Source: Pseudomonas putida
GTDB lineage: Bacteria > Pseudomonadota > Gammaproteobacteria > Pseudomonadales > Pseudomonadaceae
Direction of reading: 5' to 3'
DNA: 64,000 nucleotides
Assembly: GCA_041879295.1 (NCBI GenBank)
Contig: CP047152.1
Location: forward strand, 3,167,501-3,231,500
Shown here: positions 56,578 to 64,000 of the stretch, piece by piece
How the letters are laid out: each line of letters starts with the position of its first letter
Position numbering within the stretch: position 1 is the stretch's first letter
Notes under the pieces: generated by a model
Databases searched by the model: none
What the model was told of the DNA's origin: nothing
Seen by the model: only the letters and a program-made list of their open reading frames with translations
Position numbers and translations under genes: made by a program

Positions 56578-57096
56578 ATGGCATTTGACGCGTATATCCA
56601 AATCGACGGCATCCCAGGCGAAGTACTGGATGAAAAACACAAGGACTGGATCGAAGTGCTGGGCTACGAGTACGGCGCCACCCAGGCTACGTCGGCAACC
56701 GCCAGCTCCTCGGGCGGTGCGTCCTCCGAGCGCGTTGCCCTGAGCGACTTCAAGATCCGCAAGGCAGTCGACAAGGCATCGGCCAAACTGTTCGAACACT
56801 GCTGCACCGGCAAGCACATTGCCAAGCTGAAGCTGAACGTGAACCGCGCCGGTGGCGACAAGGTCACCTACCTGACCATCGACATGGAAGAAGTGGTGGT
56901 CTCTTCGGTCAAGTTTGTTGCCGGTGGCAACCAGAATGGTGAAGACAAGGCGGTCAGCGACCTGCCGGTTGAAGAAATCAGCTTCAACTTTGCCCGCATC
57001 AAGACCACCTACACCCAGCAGAACCGCACCGACGGCCAGGCCGGCGGCAACATCGTCGGTGGCTGGGACCGCACCGCGAACAAAGTGTTTGCCTAA
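56578..57096 (+). CDS. hcp: T6SS tube protein Hcp
   Basis: 172 residues from ATG 56578 (MAFDAYIQIDGIPGEVLDEK), with GGAG nine bases upstream; an in-frame start at 56554 is not needed. Shows FEHCCTGKHIAKLKLNVNRA, ISFNFARIKTTYTQQNRTDG and a final GGWDRTANKVFA typical of Hcp. Hcp hexamers stack into the tube propelled by the sheath and can chaperone small effectors. It stands between hairpins, suggesting an independent high-level transcript. Confidence 0.97.
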   Translation: MAFDAYIQIDGIPGEVLDEKHKDWIEVLGYEYGATQATSATASSSGGASSERVALSDFKIRKAVDKASAKLFEHCCTGKHIAKLKLNVNRAGGDKVTYLTIDMEEVVVSSVKFVAGGNQNGEDKAVSDLPVEEISFNFARIKTTYTQQNRTDGQAGGNIVGGWDRTANKVFA

Positions 57097-57113
57097 GCAC
57101 GTGCCAGACCATG

Positions 57114-57164
57114 GGCCGCTTCGGCGGCCTGTGTTCCGCAGCGCGCCGGGTTTTCTGGCGCGCT
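57114..57164 (+). terminator. Two hairpins after hcp, possible attenuator
   Basis: The first is GGCCGC-TTCG-GCGGCC at 57114-57129, with a stable TTCG loop. The second has 8-base arms AGCGCGCC (57140-57147) and GGCGCGCT (57157-57164). They follow the hcp stop by 18 bases and precede tssA. Together they could lower tssA expression relative to hcp or stabilise hcp mRNA. Confidence 0.55.
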
Positions 57165-57191
57165 GTTCATTAGCCATGTCCAGAGTGTTCT

Positions 57192-58277
57192 ATGCCTGAA
57201 ATTCTCAATGACCTCTCGCTGGCCACACTGGTCGCCCCTATCGAGGGTGGCAGTGGTGAAGACTTGAGCTTCTCTGCCTTGTTCGACCAGATCAAGGAGG
57301 CACGCCGGGCGGACCCTGACTACCTGACCCAGGGCGACTGGCAAACCGACCTGAAGACTGCCGACTGGGAGCAGGTGATCAACCTGTCGGCTCAAGGGCT
57401 TGCGCAGCAAAGCAAAGACCTGATGCTGGTGGCCTGGCTCTGCGAGGGGCTGGCCCAGCGCGAACACTTCGAAGGCATCACCTTTGGCCTCGAGCTGACC
57501 GAACAGCTCCTGGTTGCGTTCTGGGAAACGCTGTACCCCACCCTCGAAGACGGCCTGGACGAGCGCGCGGCGCGACTGTCCTGGTTGAAGACCACGCTCA
57601 CCGACATTGCCGGTGGCTTGCCCATTATCCAGGGGCAGAATTTTGGCGTGTTGCGCTATGACGAATCACGCCATGTAGAAAACCTCGCCTTGCAAAACCC
57701 CAAGGCGATGCAGACAGCGCTGAACGAAGGCAAGATCAACGCCGAGATCTTCCAGCGTTCGGTAGCGCTTACCGATACCGATTACCTGCGCGCCAAGGCC
57801 CAGCAGATCGCTACCAGCCTGAATGCATGCAAACGCCTGCAGGCCAGCGCCGACCGCCTGTTCGGCCACGAGGCGCCCAGCTTTGCCAGCCTTGCCGACA
57901 TGCTTTCGCGTGCCAGCCAGCTGGCGGAAAAACTGCTCAAGGACCGCGGCGTAGAGCTACACCCCGCCATCCCGGAGGAAGCACAGCCACAGGCCACGGG
58001 CGCCAACCTCCACGAAGCAGGTGAACCGATGAATGCCACGCCCCCGACGACCGCGCCTGCAGCCCTGCGCACAACCCCGCTGACCCGCGACGAGGCATTC
58101 ACCATGCTTGCGGGCATCGCCCAGTACTTCAAACAGAGCGAACCGCAAAGCCCGGTACCCTACCTGATCGAACGTGCGATCAAGTGGGGCAACATGCCGT
58201 TGGAAGGCTGGTTGAGTGACGTGATCAAGGACAACAACGTGGTGGACAACATCCGCGATGTGCTGGGCACCCGCTAG
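57192..58277 (+). CDS. tssA: T6SS cap/baseplate protein TssA
   Basis: 361 residues, an ImpA-type N-terminal domain ([52 protein letters not shown]) and a short C-terminal part ending [20 protein letters not shown] and [18 protein letters not shown]. TssA guides assembly of the tail and tube. The stop codon TAG (58275-58277) coincides with the CTAG end of the MITE-like fragment, so the natural C-terminus may have been preserved or set by that insertion. It belongs to the same strand as all tss genes. Confidence 0.95.
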   Translation: MPEILNDLSLATLVAPIEGGSGEDLSFSALFDQIKEARRADPDYLTQGDWQTDLKTADWEQVINLSAQGLAQQSKDLMLVAWLCEGLAQREHFEGITFGLELTEQLLVAFWETLYPTLEDGLDERAARLSWLKTTLTDIAGGLPIIQGQNFGVLRYDESRHVENLALQNPKAMQTALNEGKINAEIFQRSVALTDTDYLRAKAQQIATSLNACKRLQASADRLFGHEAPSFASLADMLSRASQLAEKLLKDRGVELHPAIPEEAQPQATGANLHEAGEPMNATPPTTAPAALRTTPLTRDEAFTMLAGIAQYFKQSEPQSPVPYLIERAIKWGNMPLEGWLSDVIKDNNVVDNIRDVLGTR

Positions 58278-58330
58278 GGTCTGCAATAAAAGCCTTGAGA
58301 CGAACGTCAGGTAAGGCGAAGACAGCCGGC
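58274..58330 (+). repeat. Partial, diverged copy of the 3902-4047 MITE-like element
   Basis: Starting at the CTAG that includes the tssA stop, the sequence follows the inverted end of the 3902-4047 element with scattered changes: AAAAGCCTTGAGACG, then GTCAGGTAAGGCGAAGACAGCC. It stops near the centre; the second terminal repeat is missing. A half-element at another locus supports the view that the 146 bp unit is a mobile repeat. Confidence 0.7.
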
Positions 58331-58444
58331 TCCCTGCCCCCCCACCGGCTCCATCGGGCAGGTCCCTTGACTGTTGCCCACGCAAGGGCGCTGCAATTGC
58401 TGTTAACTTGAGCGCCCTGCTCAGCTTCAGACAAGGACTGCTTC
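58331..58444. other. Spacer before the UvrA-like gene
   Basis: No gene is supported in this short stretch. It holds a C-rich run (CCTGCCCCCCCACC) and must contain the promoter of the next gene. Confidence 0.35.
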
Positions 58445-60961
58445 ATGCCACCAAGCCCAACCACCCCAAGCGGTTTCATCCGCGTCCGTGGCGCCCGCGA
58501 GCACAACCTGAAGAACATTGATGTCGATATCCCCCGCGATGCCTTGGTGGTGTTCACCGGCGTGTCCGGCTCGGGCAAGTCCTCGTTGGCGTTCTCCACG
58601 CTGTATGCCGAAGCCCAGCGTCGCTATTTCGAATCGGTGGCGCCCTATGCCCGGCGCCTGATCGACCAGGTTGGCGTGCCGGATGTCGATGCCATCGATG
58701 GCTTGCCGCCGGCGGTGGCCCTGCAGCAGCAACGCGGCACGCCGAGTGCACGCTCCTCGGTGGGTAGCGTGACCACCTTGTCCAGTTCGATCCGCATGCT
58801 TTACTCCCGCGCAGGCCATTACCCGGCCGGGCAAGCGATGCTGTACGCCGAAGACTTTTCTCCGAACACGCCCCAGGGCGCTTGCCCGCAATGCCATGGC
58901 CTGGGGCGTGTCTACGAGGTGACCGAAGCGACCATGGTCCCCGACCCTTCGCTGACCATCCGTGAGCGTGCGGTAGCAGCGTGGCCAATGGCCTGGCAAG
59001 GGCAAAACCTGCGCGACATCCTGGTCACGCTGGGCTATGACGTCGATATCCCTTGGCGCGACCTGCCCCAGGCACAGCGCGACTGGATCCTGTTCACTGA
59101 AGAGACGCCCACCGCCCCCGTGTATGCCGGCCTGACCCCGGCGCAGACCCGCGAAGCCCTCAAGCGCAAACTGGAGCCCAGCTATCAAGGCACGTTCATG
59201 GGTGCCCGACGTTACGTGCTGCATACCTTCATGCACTCGCAGAGCGCGCAGATGCGCAAGCGTGTGGCCCAGTACATGCGCCCCAGCCCTTGCCCGCTGT
59301 GCCAAGGCAAACGCCTGAAGCGCGAAGCGCTGGCCGTGACCTTCGCCGGGCTGGACATCGCCGAACTGTCGCACCTGTCGTTGCAGGCGCTGGCCGAGGT
59401 GTTCCGCAAGGTGGCGGCAGCTGACTACCTGACCCAGCAGCAGGACGAACTGACACTGGAAAAACGCCTGGCGGCCCAACGCATCGCCAACGAGCTGCTC
59501 GAACGCATTGACACGCTGCTTGACCTCGGCCTTGGTTACCTGGCCCTGGAGCGCAGCACCCCAACCTTGTCTTCCGGTGAACTGCAACGCCTGCGCCTGG
59601 CCACGCAGCTGAATTCGCAGCTGTTCGGGGTGGTCTACGTGCTCGACGAGCCGTCGGCCGGCTTGCACCCGGCTGACAGTGAAGCGCTGTTCGAAGCCTT
59701 GCAGCGCCTGAAACAGGCTGGCAACTCGGTGTATGTGGTGGAGCATGACCTGGACACCATGCACCGCGCCGACTGGCTGGTGGATGTAGGGCCAGCTGCC
59801 GGCGAGCACGGCGGCACCATCCTCTACAGCGGGCCGCCTGCCGGCCTGGCCGAGGTCCAGCAGTCATGCACCCGCACCTACCTGTTCAGTGCCCCGGCCC
59901 AGGCCACACGCGCCCCCCGCCAGGCCCGCGACTGGCTGAAGCTCGAAGGCATCACCCGCAATAACCTCGATAACCTGAGCGCTGCATTCCCGCTGGGCTG
60001 CTTTACCGCCGTTACCGGTATTTCCGGCTCGGGTAAATCCAGCCTGGTCAGCCAGGCCCTGCTGGAACTGGTAGGGGCACACCTGGGCCATGCCGAGCAA
60101 CGTAGCGAGCCCGAAGCGCAAAGCCTGGAAGATGAACCTGAACAGACCAGCAGCGGCCACGTAAGCGCCGGGCTTGGCAGCATCAAGCGGCTGGTGCAAG
60201 TTGACCAGAAGCCGATCGGCCGCACGCCGCGCTCCAACCTGGCCACCTACACTGGCCTGTTCGACCACGTGCGCAAACTGTTCGCGGCTACCGAGCAGGC
60301 CAAGGCACAGGGCTTCGACGCCGGGCGCTTTTCGTTCAACGTTGCCAAGGGCCGGTGCGCCAACTGCGAGGGTGAGGGTTTCGTCAGCGTCGAGCTGCTG
60401 TTCATGCCCAGCGTGTATGCGCCCTGCCCGACCTGCCAGGGTGCCCGCTACAACCCCGAAACCCTGGCGGTGAGCTGGCAAGGCATGAACATCGCGCAAG
60501 TGCTGCAGTTGACCGTCGACCAGGCCCTGCAGGTTTTTGCCGAACAACCGCCTGCACGCCGTTGCCTGCAAGTGCTACAGGATATCGGCCTGGGCTACTT
60601 GCGTCTGGGCCAGCCAGCCACCGAGCTGTCCGGTGGCGAAGCGCAGCGCATCAAGCTGGCGACCGAACTGCAGCGCATGGCCCGCGGGGCAACCCTGTAT
60701 GTGCTAGATGAACCCACCAACGGCTTGCACCCGCAGGACATCGACCGGCTGCTGGTACAGCTGAACCGCCTGGTAGAAAGCGGGCATAGCGTGGTGGTGG
60801 TCGAGCATGACATGCGAGTGGTGGCGCAGAGCGACTGGGTGATCGATATCGGGCCGGGGGCTGGCGATGCCGGGGGCAAGGTGGTGGTCAGTGGCACGCC
60901 GCAGGTGGTGGCGGCATGTACCGACAGCCGCACGGCGGCGTTCCTGGCCAAGGCCTTGTGA
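58445..60961 (+). CDS. UvrA2-like ABC ATPase
   Basis: 838 residues, shorter than UvrA (about 940) and lacking part of the UvrB-interaction region, hence UvrA2-like. Nucleotide site 1: [15 protein letters not shown] near residue 38, [15 protein letters not shown] and [15 protein letters not shown]. Site 2: [15 protein letters not shown] near 525, [15 protein letters not shown] and [15 protein letters not shown]. Two zinc sites: CPQCHG (about 146) with CPLCQG (about 283), and CANCEG with CPTCQG (about 638-664). Such proteins bind DNA or act in damage or drug resistance; the exact job is uncertain. It is not part of the T6SS by sequence. Confidence 0.9.
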   Translation: MPPSPTTPSGFIRVRGAREHNLKNIDVDIPRDALVVFTGVSGSGKSSLAFSTLYAEAQRRYFESVAPYARRLIDQVGVPDVDAIDGLPPAVALQQQRGTPSARSSVGSVTTLSSSIRMLYSRAGHYPAGQAMLYAEDFSPNTPQGACPQCHGLGRVYEVTEATMVPDPSLTIRERAVAAWPMAWQGQNLRDILVTLGYDVDIPWRDLPQAQRDWILFTEETPTAPVYAGLTPAQTREALKRKLEPSYQGTFMGARRYVLHTFMHSQSAQMRKRVAQYMRPSPCPLCQGKRLKREALAVTFAGLDIAELSHLSLQALAEVFRKVAAADYLTQQQDELTLEKRLAAQRIANELLERIDTLLDLGLGYLALERSTPTLSSGELQRLRLATQLNSQLFGVVYVLDEPSAGLHPADSEALFEALQRLKQAGNSVYVVEHDLDTMHRADWLVDVGPAAGEHGGTILYSGPPAGLAEVQQSCTRTYLFSAPAQATRAPRQARDWLKLEGITRNNLDNLSAAFPLGCFTAVTGISGSGKSSLVSQALLELVGAHLGHAEQRSEPEAQSLEDEPEQTSSGHVSAGLGSIKRLVQVDQKPIGRTPRSNLATYTGLFDHVRKLFAATEQAKAQGFDAGRFSFNVAKGRCANCEGEGFVSVELLFMPSVYAPCPTCQGARYNPETLAVSWQGMNIAQVLQLTVDQALQVFAEQPPARRCLQVLQDIGLGYLRLGQPATELSGGEAQRIKLATELQRMARGATLYVLDEPTNGLHPQDIDRLLVQLNRLVESGHSVVVVEHDMRVVAQSDWVIDIGPGAGDAGGKVVVSGTPQVVAACTDSRTAAFLAKAL

Positions 60962-61039
60962 CCCCTGCGCATTGCCAGGTTGCTGGGCCGCCGACTAGCG
61001 CGCATTGACTCAACGGAAATTGCTGTCGTTGCCAATGGC

Positions 61040-61915
61040 CTACATCCACCAGGCCAGCACCACCGGCAACCAGGCAAACGACAGCACCGTAGAACACATC
61101 ACCAGGTTCGCCACCTGCTCTGGCTCACGGTTGGCCCGCACCGCCATCAGGTAGTTGAACACGGCCACCGGCATCGCCGACTGCACCACCAGCACCGCAC
61201 GCTCCAGGCTGTCCATATCCAATACCGCGCCCACTGCCCAGCCCACCGCAGCGCCCAGGCCAATGCGCAAACCGCCCAGCAACATGCCGCTGCCCACGTG
61301 ACGCAGGCGAATGCTGGCCAGTGATACCCCCAAGGTCAGCAGCATGAGCGGGATGGTCATGCCGCCCAGCAGGTCTACGGTGTTGGCCAGCCAACGCGGC
61401 AGTTCGAAATCGAGAAAGATGATGGGCATGGCGCCGGCCAGGCTGATGACGATAGGGTTGCGCAGCAGCGCCTTGAGCGAAGCCGCCGTGCCGGAAATGG
61501 CCATGCCGATGGTGAACTGCACGATGGACAGGGTCAGGAAAAACGCCACAGCCAGGGCCAGGCCATGCTCACCGAAGGCATACAGACTGATCGGCAGGCC
61601 CATGTTGCCTGTATTAGGGAACATGAACGCCGGTAGCAGTACCCGCCAGTGCATGCCCGACGCGCGACACACCAGCAAAGCGGCCAAGGCCATCCCCAAG
61701 GTGCACAGCAAGCAGGCCACGGCCATGCTGGTAAAGGCATTCGGGTTCAGCTCGGTACGACTGAGGGTGGACAGCACCAGCGAAGGTGTGCCGACGGTCA
61801 TCACCACCCGGGCGATGAAATCGGTGGGGTAATCCAGGCCCTTGCGGGCCCAGGCAAAGCCAATTCCGGCGACGATGAAAACCGGAGCCAGGACTGCGAA
61901 CAGCGACGCGAACAT
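61040..61915 (-). CDS. AEC-family (auxin efflux carrier) transporter
   Basis: 291 residues from ATG 61915 (MFASLFAVLAPVFIVAGIGF), with AAGGAAGG upstream; a longer frame to 61945 is unsupported. Ten hydrophobic segments alternate as in AEC/BART transporters, with FPNTGNMGLPISLYAFGEHG and a later GMTIPLMLLTLGVSLASI half-repeat and VQSAMPVAVFNYLMAVR. These are secondary carriers for organic acids and related compounds; the substrate cannot be given. It converges with the UvrA2-like gene and diverges from the MFS gene. Confidence 0.9.
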   Translation of the reverse strand: MFASLFAVLAPVFIVAGIGFAWARKGLDYPTDFIARVVMTVGTPSLVLSTLSRTELNPNAFTSMAVACLLCTLGMALAALLVCRASGMHWRVLLPAFMFPNTGNMGLPISLYAFGEHGLALAVAFFLTLSIVQFTIGMAISGTAASLKALLRNPIVISLAGAMPIIFLDFELPRWLANTVDLLGGMTIPLMLLTLGVSLASIRLRHVGSGMLLGGLRIGLGAAVGWAVGAVLDMDSLERAVLVVQSAMPVAVFNYLMAVRANREPEQVANLVMCSTVLSFAWLPVVLAWWM

Positions 61916-62342
61916 GGAGGCCTTCCTTGGTGGGGGGGTCAGCATTATGCAGCACTCTGCAAGATTGCCGTGCCGATCTCACCGCACGCAGGAGCAGCCA
62001 TCTGAAATGTCTGTGGAAGACATGTTCATGTCGCGCTGAGACTGCGGCGTCTCGTCGCACACCCATACCCCTTGGCAAAAGCGTCCAAGCCCGTAGAATC
62101 CCGCTTCCTTTTCGCCCGTCGCCTTGAACGGTGGCAACCAGCAGCAATGACAGAGTCAGCGCCTGAACACATGAACGCACATGTGAAGTAGGCTCAACCC
62201 TCCCCGCCCGGCCCATCTCCCATAACGCCCAGCGGTTGAGTCTTGCCCAGGTCGCATCCGTGTCGCCACTCGCCCCTTGCCGGGTCGAGCCGGTGTGCGC
62301 GCCGAGAAGGTGCTCATTCCGCTCATCCAACTAGAGGTACGT
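61916..62342. promoter_or_regulatory. Divergent region between the AEC and MFS transporter genes
   Basis: About 430 bases contain no supported gene. A small palindrome CACATG-AACGCA-CATGTG near 62168-62185 could be an operator. GAGGTACGT precedes ATG 62343 and gives the MFS ribosome site. Confidence 0.4.
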
Positions 62343-63638
62343 ATGTCTCCGCGTTTGCTGGCCATGGCGCTGGCGCCCCTGCTCGGGCTGTTCATCATCG
62401 CCCTGGGCAACGGCTTCATGTCTTCCCTGACCACCCTGCGCCTGGGCGCCGCCGGTGAGTCTGCCACCACCATCGGTATCGTCTCGTCGACCTACTTCAT
62501 CGGCCTGACCCTCGGTGCCATCTTCAACGACCGGCTGATCCTGCGCATTGGCCACATCCGCGCCTATACCAGCTTCGCCTCGCTGATTGCCGTCACCATC
62601 CTGCTGCAAGGGTTGTTCTACGAGGTCACCTGGTGGTCGGTGCTGCGCCTGATCAATGGCTGGGCGGCAGTCGGCGTGTTTCTGGTGATCGAGAGCTGGC
62701 TGCTGCTGGCCGGTGACGCAAAGATTCGTGGCCGCCTGCTGGCGCTGTACATGATCGCCTTCTACGGCGCCGGGGTAATCGCCCAGGCCGGCCTTGGCGA
62801 AATCACCCAGCTAGGCGATACCGCCCCGTTCATGCTGGCCGGCGTGCTGGCCGCCCTGTCGGTGCTACCGATCGTGATCCTGCCGCGGGTGTCGCCGCTG
62901 CTGGACCAGGTCGAACCCCTCAAGCCCCGCCAGTTACTGGGCGTGGCACCGTCGGGCCTGGTCGGCTGCTTCGGCTCGGGCGTGGCGATTGCCGGCATCT
63001 ATGCGCTGCTGCCACTGTACTTGCAGCGCATCGGCCTGGAGGTGGGTGAAGTTGGCAACATGATGGCCTGGGTCATCCTCGGCGCGATGCTGCTGCAATA
63101 CCCGGTCGGGCGCTGGTCCGACCGCAAGGACCGCCTCGATGTGCTGCTCGCGCTTGCCGCGTTGTGCGTTGTCCTGTCGCTTGTAACGGTGTTCCTGCCA
63201 TCGGACTCGTTCCTGCTGCCGGCCATGCTGTTCCTGTTGGGTGGCGGCGTGTTCACGCTGTACCCGGTGGCGGTCAGCCATGCGGCCGACCGCGCGCCTT
63301 CCGATGCGCTGGTACCGATGATTCAGGGCCTGCTACTGATCAACTCGCTGGGTTCGGCCATGGCCCCGGTGGCCATTTCACCGATGATGACCGAGTTTGG
63401 TGAGGCCGGGTTGTTCTGGGCGTTTGCCGTGGTCAACCTGACCATGGTGTGCTTCTTCATGTGGCGCCGTGGCAAACGCCCGGCAGCAGAGCACCCTGCC
63501 CCGTTCACCGCGTCGACCACCTTCTCGCCAACTGGCGCCGAGCTGCGGGTGACCGAAGACCTGATGCATGCAGCGCAGGAGCATCCGCCGCTGGAGCCAG
63601 TCGAAACCCCGGCGCCCGCACAGCACTCAGCATCCTGA
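62343..63638 (+). CDS. MFS transporter, YcaD-like
   Basis: 431 residues from ATG 62343 (MSPRLLAMALAPLLGLFIIA). Twelve membrane spans are predicted by hydrophobicity. MFS features: FIGLTLGAIFNDRLILRIGH after span 2, NGWAAVGVFLVIESWLLLAG and WVILGAMLLQYPVGRWSDRK, the latter a GRxSDR-type loop between spans 8 and 9. The family includes YcaD-like exporters of unknown substrate. The C-terminal tail beyond about 395 is hydrophilic and proline-rich. A GGGCCGC/GCGGCCC hairpin follows its stop. Confidence 0.9.
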   Translation: MSPRLLAMALAPLLGLFIIALGNGFMSSLTTLRLGAAGESATTIGIVSSTYFIGLTLGAIFNDRLILRIGHIRAYTSFASLIAVTILLQGLFYEVTWWSVLRLINGWAAVGVFLVIESWLLLAGDAKIRGRLLALYMIAFYGAGVIAQAGLGEITQLGDTAPFMLAGVLAALSVLPIVILPRVSPLLDQVEPLKPRQLLGVAPSGLVGCFGSGVAIAGIYALLPLYLQRIGLEVGEVGNMMAWVILGAMLLQYPVGRWSDRKDRLDVLLALAALCVVLSLVTVFLPSDSFLLPAMLFLLGGGVFTLYPVAVSHAADRAPSDALVPMIQGLLLINSLGSAMAPVAISPMMTEFGEAGLFWAFAVVNLTMVCFFMWRRGKRPAAEHPAPFTASTTFSPTGAELRVTEDLMHAAQEHPPLEPVETPAPAQHSAS

Positions 63639-63647
63639 TGATTGCAG

Positions 63648-63664
63648 GGGCCGCACTGCGGCCC
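63648..63664 (+). terminator. Hairpin after the MFS gene
   Basis: GGGCCGC and GCGGCCC pair around ACT, 10 bases after the TGA of the MFS gene. No T run follows, so termination efficiency is unclear. Confidence 0.55.
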
Positions 63665-63833
63665 AATCGCGGTACCAGGCCGTTCCCACAGAAGATTACA
63701 TTTCCTTCTGCGGGCGGCCTTGGGTGTGACAGGGATATACAGCCCCCAGAAATTGCCACTCGTCGCCCAGAAGGCACCCCGCCAGCTGCCGCCAGCCAAA
63801 CGAATGACTGATCATCCGCAAAGGAGAAGTCCC

Positions 63834-64000
63834 ATGATCCGCATTCGCCCGCTATCCCTGTGCCTGGCGCTCGCCCTGAGCAGCCTCACCGGCACTGCCT
63901 TCGCCGCCACCGACACCCATACCGACAGCCATCCGCAAACCGACCACTCTGGCGGCAAGACCGTCGGTGAAGGCAGCAGCGTCAACAGCCCCGGCAGCGG
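63834..64000 (+). CDS. Small secreted protein, 3' end off the window
   Basis: From ATG 63834, with AAGGAG eight bases upstream, the first 55 residues are visible. Residues 1-24 (MIRIRPLSLCLALALSSLTG then TAFA) form a Sec signal peptide with an AFA cleavage site. The mature part is Thr/Ser/His/Asp-rich (TDTHTDSHPQTDHSGGK), low-complexity and hydrophilic. No family is recognised, and the gene continues past the window. Confidence 0.75.
   Translation, partial: MIRIRPLSLCLALALSSLTGTAFAATDTHTDSHPQTDHSGGKTVGEGSSVNSPGS

Noticed and set aside
58445..60961. UvrA-like gene as part of the T6SS
   Set aside because: It is complete as a DNA-repair-type ATPase and separated from tssA by a repeat fragment and spacer; adjacency alone does not show a secretion role.

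Overview
The window is chromosomal DNA from a Pseudomonas of the P. putida group. The basis is the GC-rich housekeeping-like code, the gene content and the layout of one complete type VI secretion system (T6SS). From memory it resembles the K1-type cluster of P. putida; no database was searched.

Region 1 (1-26363) is an Rhs toxin/immunity array read right to left on the minus strand. An intact class II prePAAR Rhs effector (22134-26363, LHH nuclease tip) has its immunity gene just downstream. To the left lie displaced cassettes, each a piece of Rhs core fused to a different C-terminal toxin tip and followed by one or more immunity genes. Tips include WHH, GH-E, an HHMVP-type fold, another HNH-like tip, a DNA/RNA non-specific nuclease, and an unrecognised tip. 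Only the WHH cassette (15444-18203) is still open; the others carry single-base frameshifts or nonsense codons, while nearly every immunity gene is intact. The array is cut by two IS66-family elements (one carrying a nested IS30 element), an IS5-family remnant and a 146 bp MITE-like element.

Region 2 (26364-37140) is a vgrG island: two DUF1795/Eag-type chaperones and VgrG lie upstream of the intact Rhs on the same strand. Beyond them are a frameshifted effector with a small immunity gene, an orphan paralogue of that immunity gene, a vgrG relic, membrane immunity-like genes, a probable membrane-targeting effector with its membrane partner, a DraG-type ADP-ribosylglycohydrolase and a two-part small protein.

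Region 3 (37564-58277, plus strand) is the structural T6SS operon: an unknown gene, tssB, tssC, tssE, tssF, tssG, clpV (tssH), tssJ, tssK, tssL, tssM, tagF, a second TssM-like protein ending in an OmpA peptidoglycan-binding domain, hcp and tssA. Many genes overlap by a few bases. TssL has no OmpA domain, so the TssM-OmpA hybrid is the likely cell-wall anchor.

Region 4 (58274-64000) is flanking chromosome: a fragment of the same MITE-like repeat overlapping the tssA stop codon, a UvrA2-like ATPase, an AEC-family transporter (minus strand), an MFS transporter and the start of a small secreted protein.

Working model: the T6SS fires Hcp/VgrG tipped with the PAAR-Rhs effector loaded by the Eag chaperones. 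The left array is a store of older or alternative tips that can be exchanged by recombination through the near-identical Rhs core, and its immunity genes are kept after the toxins decay. The repeated single-base indels could in part be assembly errors; resequencing would settle that.
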